Assembly: GCA_017428805.1 (NCBI GenBank)
Contig: JAFRQC010000111.1
Span: 1-11,070, forward strand
Direction of reading: 5' to 3'
DNA: 11,070 bases
DNA from: Prevotella sp.
Lineage (GTDB): Bacteria > Bacteroidota > Bacteroidia > Bacteroidales > Bacteroidaceae
Shown: piece after piece, positions 6,649 to 11,070 of the stretch
Layout: every line of letters begins with the position of its first letter
Numbering within the stretch: position 1 is the first letter of the stretch
The notes under the pieces: model-generated
Told to the model about the DNA's origin: nothing
Seen by the model: only the letters and a program-made list of their open reading frames with translations
Databases searched by the model: none
Made by a program: the position numbers and the translations under genes

Positions 6649-7606
6649 ATCTTCTTCCTCCCATCCGGCTGCCACCGCCGCCTCCACCACGGGAGCCGCC
6701 ACTGAAGCCACCGCCGCTGAAACCGCCACTGCGAGAGCCGCCGAAGCTGCTGCCACCGTTGCTGCGGGAACCGCTGTAACTACCGGAATTATTATAGTTA
6801 CCGCCATTATAACGGGAATTCTCATAAGAGCGCGAAGCAGAACTACGGTTCACCCTGCCGTTGCGGCTGGTGCCATTCACCGTCCTGTTACGCAGTTCGC
6901 TCGAACGACTGCCGTTCGCATAGTGCCCTGAAGAACCAGCCCTGCGGTAGTTGGCGTGTGTCATACCGTCACGACGGATCGTACCCGCACCGATGGTGTT
7001 CACATAACGGCGCCCTACTCTGCCACTACCATACCAGGCATAATATCCCGGGCTGTACCAGCCGTAGCCATAATACCAGGGATCATACCAACCATAACCA
7101 TAGTACCAGGGATTATACCATCCATAGCCATAATACCAAGGATCGTACCAGGCCCAGCGGCTATAATACCAGGGATCATACCAGCCATAACGGCTAAAGT
7201 ACCAGGGAGAATGCCACGCCCAGTCATACCGGCCCGCATTATAACCAGCCCAGAAGGCATCATAGTCCGAGAGCCTGTAGTCGTCGAAACGGCTCATCTC
7301 CTTCGTCAACTTGAAGTCCTCATCAGAAATGGAATCGGGATAGACACCCTTCTCGGCGCTGAAGCTGATGGTATCATTGAGCGTCGAATCAGCACCGATC
7401 ACCTCATAATAACTCTTCGTGCGACGGTTATACTCATCTATACTACGGTCACTGCCTACGTAATACACATTGGCGGGGATGCCGTAATTGTCCGTCACCT
7501 TCTCAACACTCTTTTTCTTCGGAACGAAATAGAGGTCATCATCCTGTGCCACCAGCGACAGCGGCAGCATTCCGGCGATCATAGAAATCAGTAACAGTCT
7601 TTTCAT
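6647..7606 (-). CDS. Secreted low-complexity protein with Trp/Tyr decapeptide repeats and Gly/Ser/Arg-rich tail
   Basis: Function unknown. I start it at the ATG at 7606 (319 residues). A GTG eight codons upstream is in frame but lies close to the probable transcription start. The signal peptide MKRLLLISMIAGMLPLSLVA is followed by Gln21 at +1. Residues 21-115 form an acidic/polar domain (DDDLYFVPKKK, NVYYVGSDRSIDEYNRR, SDEDFKLTKEMSRFDDYRLSDYD). Residues 133-194 contain six tandem units of about ten residues: SPWYFSRYGWY, DPWYYSRWAWY, DPWYYGYGWY, NPWYYGYGWY, DPWYYGYGWY, SPGYYAWYGS. The C-terminal third is rich in Asn, Ser, Arg and Gly and ends in glycine runs with RMGGRR. Such composition suggests an extended adhesive, scaffold-like or phase-separating surface protein, but nothing shows this directly. 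It precedes the porin gene by 50 bp and is probably cotranscribed with it. Confidence 0.8.
   Translation of the reverse strand: MKRLLLISMIAGMLPLSLVAQDDDLYFVPKKKSVEKVTDNYGIPANVYYVGSDRSIDEYNRRTKSYYEVIGADSTLNDTISFSAEKGVYPDSISDEDFKLTKEMSRFDDYRLSDYDAFWAGYNAGRYDWAWHSPWYFSRYGWYDPWYYSRWAWYDPWYYGYGWYNPWYYGYGWYDPWYYGYGWYSPGYYAWYGSGRVGRRYVNTIGAGTIRRDGMTHANYRRAGSSGHYANGSRSSELRNRTVNGTSRNGRVNRSSASRSYENSRYNGGNYNNSGSYSGSRSNGGSSFGGSRSGGFSGGGFSGGSRGGGGGGSRMGGRR
7025..7210 (-). repeat. In-gene tandem repeat of about 30 bp encoding Tyr/Trp decapeptides
   Basis: Six units of 30-33 bp encode residues 133-194 of the secreted low-complexity protein. The consensus is [DNS]PWYYGYGWY, and the three central units differ by one residue. 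The DNA is repetitive too, with recurring TACCAGGGATCATACCA-like words on the plus strand. Such in-frame repeats can change copy number by slippage or recombination without breaking the frame. Confidence 0.88.
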
Positions 7607-7634
7607 CTTTCTACAAATTTTATGGTTCACGGTG

Positions 7635-7665
7635 CAAATTTACGGTGAATTTGAATGCAAAATTA
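7635..7665 (-). promoter_or_regulatory. Tandem -7-like elements (TAAATTTG and TAATTTTG) upstream of the secreted repeat protein
   Basis: Two leftward copies of the Bacteroidetes -7 element TAnnTTTG lie at 7635-7642 (TAAATTTG) and 7658-7665 (TAATTTTG). Each is embedded in a nearly identical 13-bp word (CCGTAAATTTGCA / CCGTAATTTTGCA), and the copies are 23 bp apart. The proximal one would start transcription near 7631, about 25 bp before the ATG at 7606. Neither has a good TTTG -33 element 19-21 bp upstream. Confidence 0.55.
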
Positions 7666-7708
7666 CGGAAAAACCCTAACTTATAATAGGATTTTCCCTA
7701 TTTTTTTG

Positions 7709-7716
7709 TAATTTTG
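7709..7716 (+). promoter_or_regulatory. -7 element of the prmA promoter
   Basis: TAATTTTG matches the Bacteroidetes -7 consensus TAnnTTTG. It predicts a transcription start near 7720-7723 and a leader of about 12-15 bases before the prmA ATG at 7735. No TTTG is found at the expected -33 position. A 6-bp inverted repeat (AATAGG 7685-7690, CCTATT 7697-7702) occupies that region and might be a regulator site. Confidence 0.55.
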
Positions 7717-7734
7717 CGGTAAAATTAACAACTT

Positions 7735-8583
7735 ATGAAGTATTTTGAAGCAGAATTCGTCATTTCGCCCCTCTCACCCGATGCCGCAGACCTTCTGGCA
7801 GCCCTCGCCGGAGAGGCTGGTTTCGAGTCATTTGAGGAGACGCCCACAGGACTAAAAGGCTATGTGCAGCAACAGCTGTTCGACCAGTCCACCCTGCAGA
7901 GCGCCCTCGCCGATTTCCCCTTCGACAACGTCGATATCACCTACACCATCCGCGAGGCGGAAGACCGAGACTGGAACGAGCAATGGGAACAGGAAGGCTT
8001 TGATCCGATTGTCCTCCCCGGCCTCATCATTCACGACGGAAGACATCTGCCAGAAACAACTGCTGATATCTCCATCGAGATTGATGCCCGTCTGGCCTTT
8101 GGCACCGGAACCCACGAGACCACCCGTATGATCTGCGCAGAGCTTATCCAGCACCCACGCGTTGCGCGGGTGCTGGACTGCGGCACCGGCACTGGCATCC
8201 TCTCCATCTGCGCCCTGAAGCTCGGCGCTACGGAGGCCGTCGGCTACGACATCGACGAATGGTCGGTTGACAACGCCCGCCACAATGCCGTCATCAACCG
8301 CGTCGACGACCGTTTCACCTCCCTCCTCGGCGATGCTTCTATATTAAATAAGGTGGAAGGCACTTTCGACCTGGTTTTGGCAAACATCAACCGCAACATC
8401 CTCCTGGCCGATATGCCTGCCTTCAAACAAAAGATGGCTCCAGGCGCCACCCTCATCCTCAGCGGATTCTACACCTCTGACTGTCCGATGCTCATCGACA
8501 AGGCCGCCACCCTCGGCCTCACCCTCCAAAAACAAAAAGAAGACCACGACTGGGCTTGTCTGGTCTTCCTTTTCCCCTCCTAA
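7735..8583 (+). CDS. prmA: Ribosomal protein L11 methyltransferase
   Basis: S-adenosylmethionine-dependent enzyme that trimethylates amino groups of ribosomal protein L11 in the cytoplasm. The 282 residues are a normal length. The N-terminal L11-recognition domain (about 1-70) is followed by the conserved DRDWNEQWEQEGFDP (77-91), then the PrmA signature DARLAFGTGTHETTRM (117-132). SAM motif I is VLDCGTGTGILSI (146-158), the acidic loop is GYDIDEWSVDNARHNA (170-185), and the NPPY-like motif is LANINRNIL (215-223). The ATG at 7735 follows a -7 promoter element closely, so the gene probably has its own short-leader transcript. The final codons (Phe-Pro-Ser-stop) are part of a GC-rich hairpin element shared with the convergent gene. 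Confidence 0.96.
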   Translation: MKYFEAEFVISPLSPDAADLLAALAGEAGFESFEETPTGLKGYVQQQLFDQSTLQSALADFPFDNVDITYTIREAEDRDWNEQWEQEGFDPIVLPGLIIHDGRHLPETTADISIEIDARLAFGTGTHETTRMICAELIQHPRVARVLDCGTGTGILSICALKLGATEAVGYDIDEWSVDNARHNAVINRVDDRFTSLLGDASILNKVEGTFDLVLANINRNILLADMPAFKQKMAPGATLILSGFYTSDCPMLIDKAATLGLTLQKQKEDHDWACLVFLFPS

Positions 8584-8625
8584 GCTAGGAGGGGTGCCCG
8601 TCAGGGCGGGGTGGTCTGAACCACC
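8574..8625. repeat. REP-like three-hairpin element between convergent genes
   Basis: Three adjacent perfect hairpins: CCCCTCCTA (8574-8582) with TAGGAGGGG (8586-8594) and a 3-base loop; GCCC (8596-8599) with GGGC (8604-8607) and a 4-base loop; GGTGGT (8610-8615) with ACCACC (8620-8625) and a 4-base loop. The GC content and the GGAGGGGTG / GGGGTGGT words resemble repetitive extragenic palindromes that I recall from Bacteroidetes genomes. The element starts inside prmA, includes its stop codon (8581-8583), and ends one base before the stop codon of the convergent gene (8626-8628). It could act as a terminator or mRNA-end stabiliser on both strands, though no T-run follows. Confidence 0.7.
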
Positions 8626-9087
8626 TTACCTTATTCTATCCATAGATCTCACGAGTTTCTCGTCAGCGAGTATCGCGTGTCTTGCCATCAGATAGAATAT
8701 CAGTGCTATTGCAGGCATCACGGCGGGCCACTTCGGTACAAAGTCCACCGTTCCCCACGACTTATCATCAACCGTCTGCGCCACCACGAAGAAACAGATA
8801 TACCATCCTACTATCAACAGGGCGTTCAGCGCACAAAAAAGTGCCTGGATCTTCCTATTGTGGAAGATGAAAATGGTATATGCCCCAAGGGCGGCGGTAG
8901 GCAACAGAATGGCGAACAGCGGCCACACATCGAAATGCCGATGTCCCAGCGGATCGGTGAACCACAGGTTATACACCCGCGACACATCCAGTCCGGCTGC
9001 ATTGTAGGAGCCAATCTGCGTACAAAGACAGATGACCGTCAAAATAACCGCCACCACCAAATAAATGGTCTGTTTACGCTGCCACAC
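8626..9087 (-). CDS. DUF4293 family membrane protein
   Basis: Inner membrane protein of 153 residues with four predicted transmembrane segments at about 8-26, 52-74, 82-104 and 120-136. The N-terminus MWQRKQTIYLVVAVILTVIC matches the MxQRxQTxYL start of DUF4293, a Bacteroidetes family without known function. A 25-residue loop between helices 1 and 2 (GSYNAAGLDVSRVYNLWFTD) probably faces the periplasm. The start is GTG at 9087; no in-frame ATG precedes the conserved QRKQT motif. AAAGG lies only three bases before the GTG and belongs to the end of a repeat array, so it is a poor ribosome binding site. In many Bacteroidetes this gene follows bamD and rpoZ, as here. It then often precedes coaBC and recN, which are missing here. 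Confidence 0.82.
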   Translation of the reverse strand: MWQRKQTIYLVVAVILTVICLCTQIGSYNAAGLDVSRVYNLWFTDPLGHRHFDVWPLFAILLPTAALGAYTIFIFHNRKIQALFCALNALLIVGWYICFFVVAQTVDDKSWGTVDFVPKWPAVMPAIALIFYLMARHAILADEKLVRSMDRIR

Positions 9088-9091
9088 AGTC

Positions 9092-9131
9092 CTTTAATTT
9101 TTTAATCTTTTAATTTTCTAATTTTTTAATT
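9092..9131 (-). repeat. Tandem array of AATTAAAA (5 octamers) between rpoZ and the DUF4293 gene
   Basis: Read leftward, five exact 8-bp units occupy 9124-9131, 9116-9123, 9108-9115, 9100-9107 and 9092-9099: AATTAAAA, AATTAGAA, AATTAAAA, GATTAAAA, AATTAAAG. The last Asn codon and the stop codon of rpoZ (9126-9128) lie in the first unit. Only four bases separate the array from the GTG start of the next gene. Confidence 0.95.
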
Positions 9132-9458
9132 CTCCTGGTTCTCCCGGGCAGGATCACGCCAATAGACCTTATCCTCCACGAACTCCTGCGTAGCCAGCAG
9201 TGTGGGCTTCGGCAGTTTCTCGTAGTAACGCGAGATCTCAATCTGCTCACGGTTCTCGAACACCTCCTCTAAGGAGTCATTATATGACGCGAACTCAGCG
9301 AGTTTTTTGCTCAAGTCTTCCTTGATCTGCATACTGATCTGGTTAGCGCGCTTGGCGATGATGGCCACACTCTCATAGATGTTACCGGTATCACGGCAGA
9401 GATCCATAATGTTGCGCGACACTGTGTTTACGGGTGCTTTTGATTTCTTGTAATCCAT
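9126..9458 (-). CDS. rpoZ: RNA polymerase omega subunit, Bacteroidetes Rpb6-like form
   Basis: Small RNA polymerase subunit that helps fold and assemble beta-prime. The 110 residues match the Bacteroidetes protein: MDYKKSKAPVNTVSRNIMDL at the start, the Rpb6/omega core TGNIYESVAIIAKRANQIS (24-42), then EFASYNDSLEEVFENREQIEISRYYEKLPKPTLLATQEF, a C-terminal extension conserved in this phylum and absent from enterobacterial omega. Position between bamD and a DUF4293 gene is the usual Bacteroidetes arrangement. The ATG at 9458 has no Shine-Dalgarno sequence at normal spacing; three AAGGAG words lie upstream, the nearest ending 23 bases from the ATG, and are part of a repeat array. Its own stop codon is inside the next array. 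Confidence 0.9.
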   Translation of the reverse strand: MDYKKSKAPVNTVSRNIMDLCRDTGNIYESVAIIAKRANQISMQIKEDLSKKLAEFASYNDSLEEVFENREQIEISRYYEKLPKPTLLATQEFVEDKVYWRDPARENQEN

Positions 9459-9475
9459 ATTCTTATTCTTTAATT

Positions 9476-9502
9476 ACTTTACTCCTTACTCCTTCTCTCC
9501 TT
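9476..9502 (-). repeat. Tandem array of AAGGAGT (3 units plus a degenerate one) between bamD and rpoZ
   Basis: Read leftward, the units are AAGGAGAG (9495-9502), AAGGAGT (9488-9494), AAGGAGT (9481-9487) and a partial AAAGT (9476-9480), with further degenerate A/T-rich sequence up to the ATG. The array starts on the last base of the bamD stop codon (9502-9504). The units contain a perfect Shine-Dalgarno core three times, but too far from the rpoZ ATG at 9458 to act directly. Confidence 0.8.
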
Positions 9503-10329
9503 TAATCCTTCGTCACCTTCTTACATTTGACGATATACTTCTCCGCCAGAGCGACATTCTTCGACTCCGGGAACTCGTTGATGAAGCCGTAGCACTCATC
9601 CTCGGCATCCCTATAACGGTCGAGCCTTTTCTCGTCCGAACTATTCTCTGCCAACTGGAACTTACTCTTCATAATCAGCAGCATAAAGTCCTCACGCAGA
9701 CTGCAATACGGATAATTCTTCAACGTATTCTGCGCCGTGATGATGCTGGAAGTATAATTACTCTCGTCGTTAGAATTGATATTGCCGAAATAGCCGCCCA
9801 GGTTATAATACAGTTGTGCCGACAGGAACTCCTTCTGGATCAGTTTGTCGGTCAACTCATACAACCGCTCCTGAGCCTGCGGACGCAGATGGGAGTCGGG
9901 ATAGAGGTCCATAAACTGCTGATAGGCGGTGATGGCACCATTGGTAGGCGACTGGTCCAGACGCGGTTCCGGAGAACTCTGGTAGAGCGACTGGCCGATG
10001 TAGAAATACGCCGGCTCCGCATACAGTCCGCGCGGATAGCTCGTCGTATATTTCTTAAATGTCTCAGAGGCAGCCTCGTAGTCCAGGTTGCAATACTGCG
10101 CCATCGCGAGCATATACAGACACTCCTGAGCCTCATCACTACCCTTCTTCATCGTCACCACCTCCTGCAACAACAGCGATGCCTGCTGGAACTTGCCACG
10201 GGCAAACGCCTCCTTGGCAAATTCGTACTTCATCTCGTTGTCGCCGTACTTCGACACAGCTTGGTACTCCGATGCGCAGCTGCACATCAGCAGGGCTGAG
10301 ATAGATGCTATAATGACTGTTTTCTTCAT
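9502..10329 (-). CDS. bamD: BamD-like outer membrane assembly lipoprotein
   Basis: TPR lipoprotein of the BAM complex, on the periplasmic face of the outer membrane, which helps insert beta-barrel proteins. From the ATG at 10329 it has 275 residues. The lipoprotein signal MKKTVIIASISALLMCSC gives Cys18 as the likely lipidated residue (Ser at -1); Cys16 is an alternative. TPR-type helical pairs follow: EFAKEAFARGKFQQASLLLQEV, ECLYMLAMAQYCNLDYEAASETFKKY with TSYPRGLYAEPAYFYIGQSLY, then AITAYQQFMDLYPDSHLRPQAQERL and ENTLKNYP/INEFPESKNVALAEKYI-type repeats near the C-terminus. A TTG four codons upstream is in frame but lies within the promoter -7 element, so I reject it as the start. Clustering with rpoZ and DUF4293 supports the assignment. 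Confidence 0.9.
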   Translation of the reverse strand: MKKTVIIASISALLMCSCASEYQAVSKYGDNEMKYEFAKEAFARGKFQQASLLLQEVVTMKKGSDEAQECLYMLAMAQYCNLDYEAASETFKKYTTSYPRGLYAEPAYFYIGQSLYQSSPEPRLDQSPTNGAITAYQQFMDLYPDSHLRPQAQERLYELTDKLIQKEFLSAQLYYNLGGYFGNINSNDESNYTSSIITAQNTLKNYPYCSLREDFMLLIMKSKFQLAENSSDEKRLDRYRDAEDECYGFINEFPESKNVALAEKYIVKCKKVTKD

Positions 10330-10338
10330 TTCGGGGTG

Positions 10339-10370
10339 CAAAGTTACATATAAATAATGTAACCACCAAA
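10339..10370 (-). promoter_or_regulatory. Bacteroidetes-type promoter of bamD-rpoZ-DUF4293
   Basis: Read leftward: TTTG at 10367-10370 (-33 element), a 20-bp spacer, then TAACTTTG at 10339-10346 (-7 element, consensus TAnnTTTG). Both elements and the spacing fit the Bacteroidetes sigma-A consensus. Transcription should start near 10335, leaving only about six bases before the bamD ATG at 10329, so the message would be nearly leaderless. Confidence 0.8.
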
Positions 10371-10408
10371 AAAATTAAGATATTTAGGGAAAATTATAGG
10401 TAAATAAT

Positions 10409-10457
10409 AGATTATTGGATTATTGAATTATTGGAATATTGGAAAATTGGAATTATT
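10409..10457 (-). repeat. Tandem array of AATAATCC-like words (6 units) upstream of bamD
   Basis: Read leftward, one 9-mer and five 8-mers: AATAATTCC, AATTTTCC, AATATTCC, AATAATTC, AATAATCC, AATAATCT, covering 10449-10457, 10441-10448, 10433-10440, 10425-10432, 10417-10424 and 10409-10416. The stop codon of the small membrane protein gene (10453-10455) is in the first unit. The bamD promoter lies downstream of this array, so transcripts from that promoter would not contain it. Confidence 0.92.
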
Positions 10458-10659
10458 TTCGATTGCGCTCATCTATCTTGTGCTCCACGAACACGTCAAT
10501 GCCAAGGGCCGCCCCGGCATATAGCAGGCACTGGGCGAAGAACCACAGTACACTGTCGCTGATCTCCCCGACCGGCTCTACGCAAAAGCCAGCGGTCGAG
10601 AGTCCGACTCCCGCCGCCAGCATACCGATTGCCGACCAGGCACGCAAATCTTTTTTCAT
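10453..10659 (-). CDS. Small two-helix membrane protein coupled to an HU-like gene
   Basis: I do not recognise a named family with certainty. The 68-residue product begins MKKDLRAW and has two predicted transmembrane segments, about residues 9-26 and 36-56, joined by a short acidic loop (EPVGEISDS). It ends in a charged tail, EHKIDERNRK. Two short helices with a charged C-terminus resemble small phage holins, and small membrane proteins do accompany HU-HIG-type genes and amidases in Bacteroidetes mobile or prophage-derived cassettes. A holin-like role is only a suggestion. Its ATG shares one base with the stop codon of the HU-like gene (TAATG at 10657-10661), implying translational coupling. 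No terminator hairpin is visible between it and bamD. Confidence 0.7.
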   Translation of the reverse strand: MKKDLRAWSAIGMLAAGVGLSTAGFCVEPVGEISDSVLWFFAQCLLYAGAALGIDVFVEHKIDERNRK

Positions 10660-11070
10660 TAACCGCCCTGGTTGTTGTTGGCGGGATGCTCCTGGTTGAG
10701 CTTGTAGTCCGCCATAGTGAAGAACTCACGCACCACCTTCTTCTTGTTGCCGACGGTGATGTTACGTTTCGTCCAGACACCGGCGAGCTGAAGCACGCAC
10801 TGGTCACGGAACTTACGGGAGGTCAGCTGCTCGCCCTTGGTGTTCTCAGGGATGAAGCGGATGTGGATGCCCTTCACGTTGACATTCACGTCGTACGACT
10901 CCACATCGTTGGTGCCCGTCGATTCCACATAGGGCGTGAACGTGCCGAGGCCGTCCCATTTCACACTCTCACCCGAGGTGAGCAACTCGGTCATCACCGT
11001 GGTCAGACGGTCGATGACACCCTCGATGATGTCGCGGCTATAGACCGACTGGTCGAAAGCCACTCGCTCG
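10659..11070 (-). CDS. HU-HIG-type DNA-binding protein (5' end beyond the window)
   Basis: Histone-like protein of the Bacteroidetes HU-like family. The frame is open to the right edge (ERVAFDQSVYSRDII), so the GTG at 11063 is probably internal and the true start is outside. Visible parts match the fold: helices in SVYSRDIIEGVIDRLTTVMTELLTSGESV, the turn KWDGLGTFTPYV equivalent to the HU GFGxF motif, and a beta-arm/strand region ending GIHIRFIPENTKG. After the core there is a C-terminal extension of about 60 residues (KFRDQCVLQLAGVWTKRNITVGNKKKVVREFFTMADYKLNQEHPANNNQGG) typical of the HU-HIG variants rather than plain HU. These variants are frequent in accessory regions. It is translationally coupled to the small membrane protein that follows. 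Confidence 0.8.
   Translation of the reverse strand, partial: ERVAFDQSVYSRDIIEGVIDRLTTVMTELLTSGESVKWDGLGTFTPYVESTGTNDVESYDVNVNVKGIHIRFIPENTKGEQLTSRKFRDQCVLQLAGVWTKRNITVGNKKKVVREFFTMADYKLNQEHPANNNQGG

Noticed and set aside
6956..7594. Plus-strand frame with Ile/Pro/Gly repeats (IIPGIIP)
   Set aside because: The periodicity is the reflection of the Tyr/Trp repeats on the other strand; there is no start context or signal peptide.
7607..7630. Alternative GTG start for the secreted repeat protein adding eight residues
   Set aside because: It adds a cysteine- and lysine-containing stretch before a complete signal peptide and lies at about the predicted transcription start; the ATG at 7606 is better.
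8574..8594. Simple intrinsic terminator of prmA
   Set aside because: The stem is strong but no T-run follows on the plus strand, and two more hairpins follow directly; a REP-like element explains the whole stretch better.
9092..9131. Short tandem arrays as CRISPR or VNTR loci of standard type
   Set aside because: Units are 7-9 bp with no spacers and no cas genes, so they are not CRISPR; I list them as repeats without assigning function.
10330..10341. Alternative TTG start for bamD adding MHPE
   Set aside because: The TTG is inside the TAACTTTG promoter element and would lie upstream of the predicted transcription start; the ATG at 10329 gives a standard lipoprotein signal.

Overview
The window looks like a chromosomal segment of a Bacteroidales bacterium, most likely Prevotella or a close relative. 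Evidence for this: a short RpoD-like sigma factor without region 1.1, the gene order bamD - rpoZ (Rpb6-like omega) - DUF4293, an OmpP1/FadL porin of the Bacteroidetes type, an HU-HIG-type DNA-binding protein, three signal peptides whose likely cleavage leaves Gln at +1, promoters of the TTTG / TAnnTTTG type, and almost no Shine-Dalgarno sequences.

Layout. 1-1371 (+): the 3' part of a sigma-70 family gene, overlapping by one base (TAATG) a gene for a secreted protein with a lysine/proline-rich tail. 1372-1405: a bidirectional hairpin terminator that also encodes the end of the convergent gene. 1390-7606 (-): five genes read leftward. First come a secreted Trp/Tyr-repeat protein and an OmpP1/FadL porin, then iorA, iorB and a class I/II aminotransferase. 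The last three form an aromatic amino acid / aryl 2-oxoacid module. The transaminase interconverts aromatic amino acids and aryl-pyruvates, and IorAB interconverts aryl-pyruvates with aryl-acetyl-CoA using ferredoxin. 7607-7734: a divergent promoter region. 7735-8583 (+): prmA. 8574-8625: a GC-rich, three-hairpin, REP-like element filling the gap between two convergent genes. 8626-10329 (-): bamD, rpoZ and a DUF4293 membrane protein, with a near-consensus Bacteroidetes promoter just before bamD. 10453-11070 (-): a small two-helix membrane protein coupled to an HU-HIG-type protein that runs off the right edge.

The most unusual signal is not a gene. All six gaps longer than 20 bp between consecutive leftward genes contain a tandem array of 3-6 copies of a 7-9 bp A/T-rich word. 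The word differs at every junction, but every array overlaps the stop codon of the preceding gene. The convergent and divergent gaps and the tightly coupled junctions lack such arrays. This pattern is read directly from the sequence; its function is unknown. No gap longer than about 130 bp lacks a gene, and I saw no tRNA, rRNA, CRISPR array or insertion sequence.
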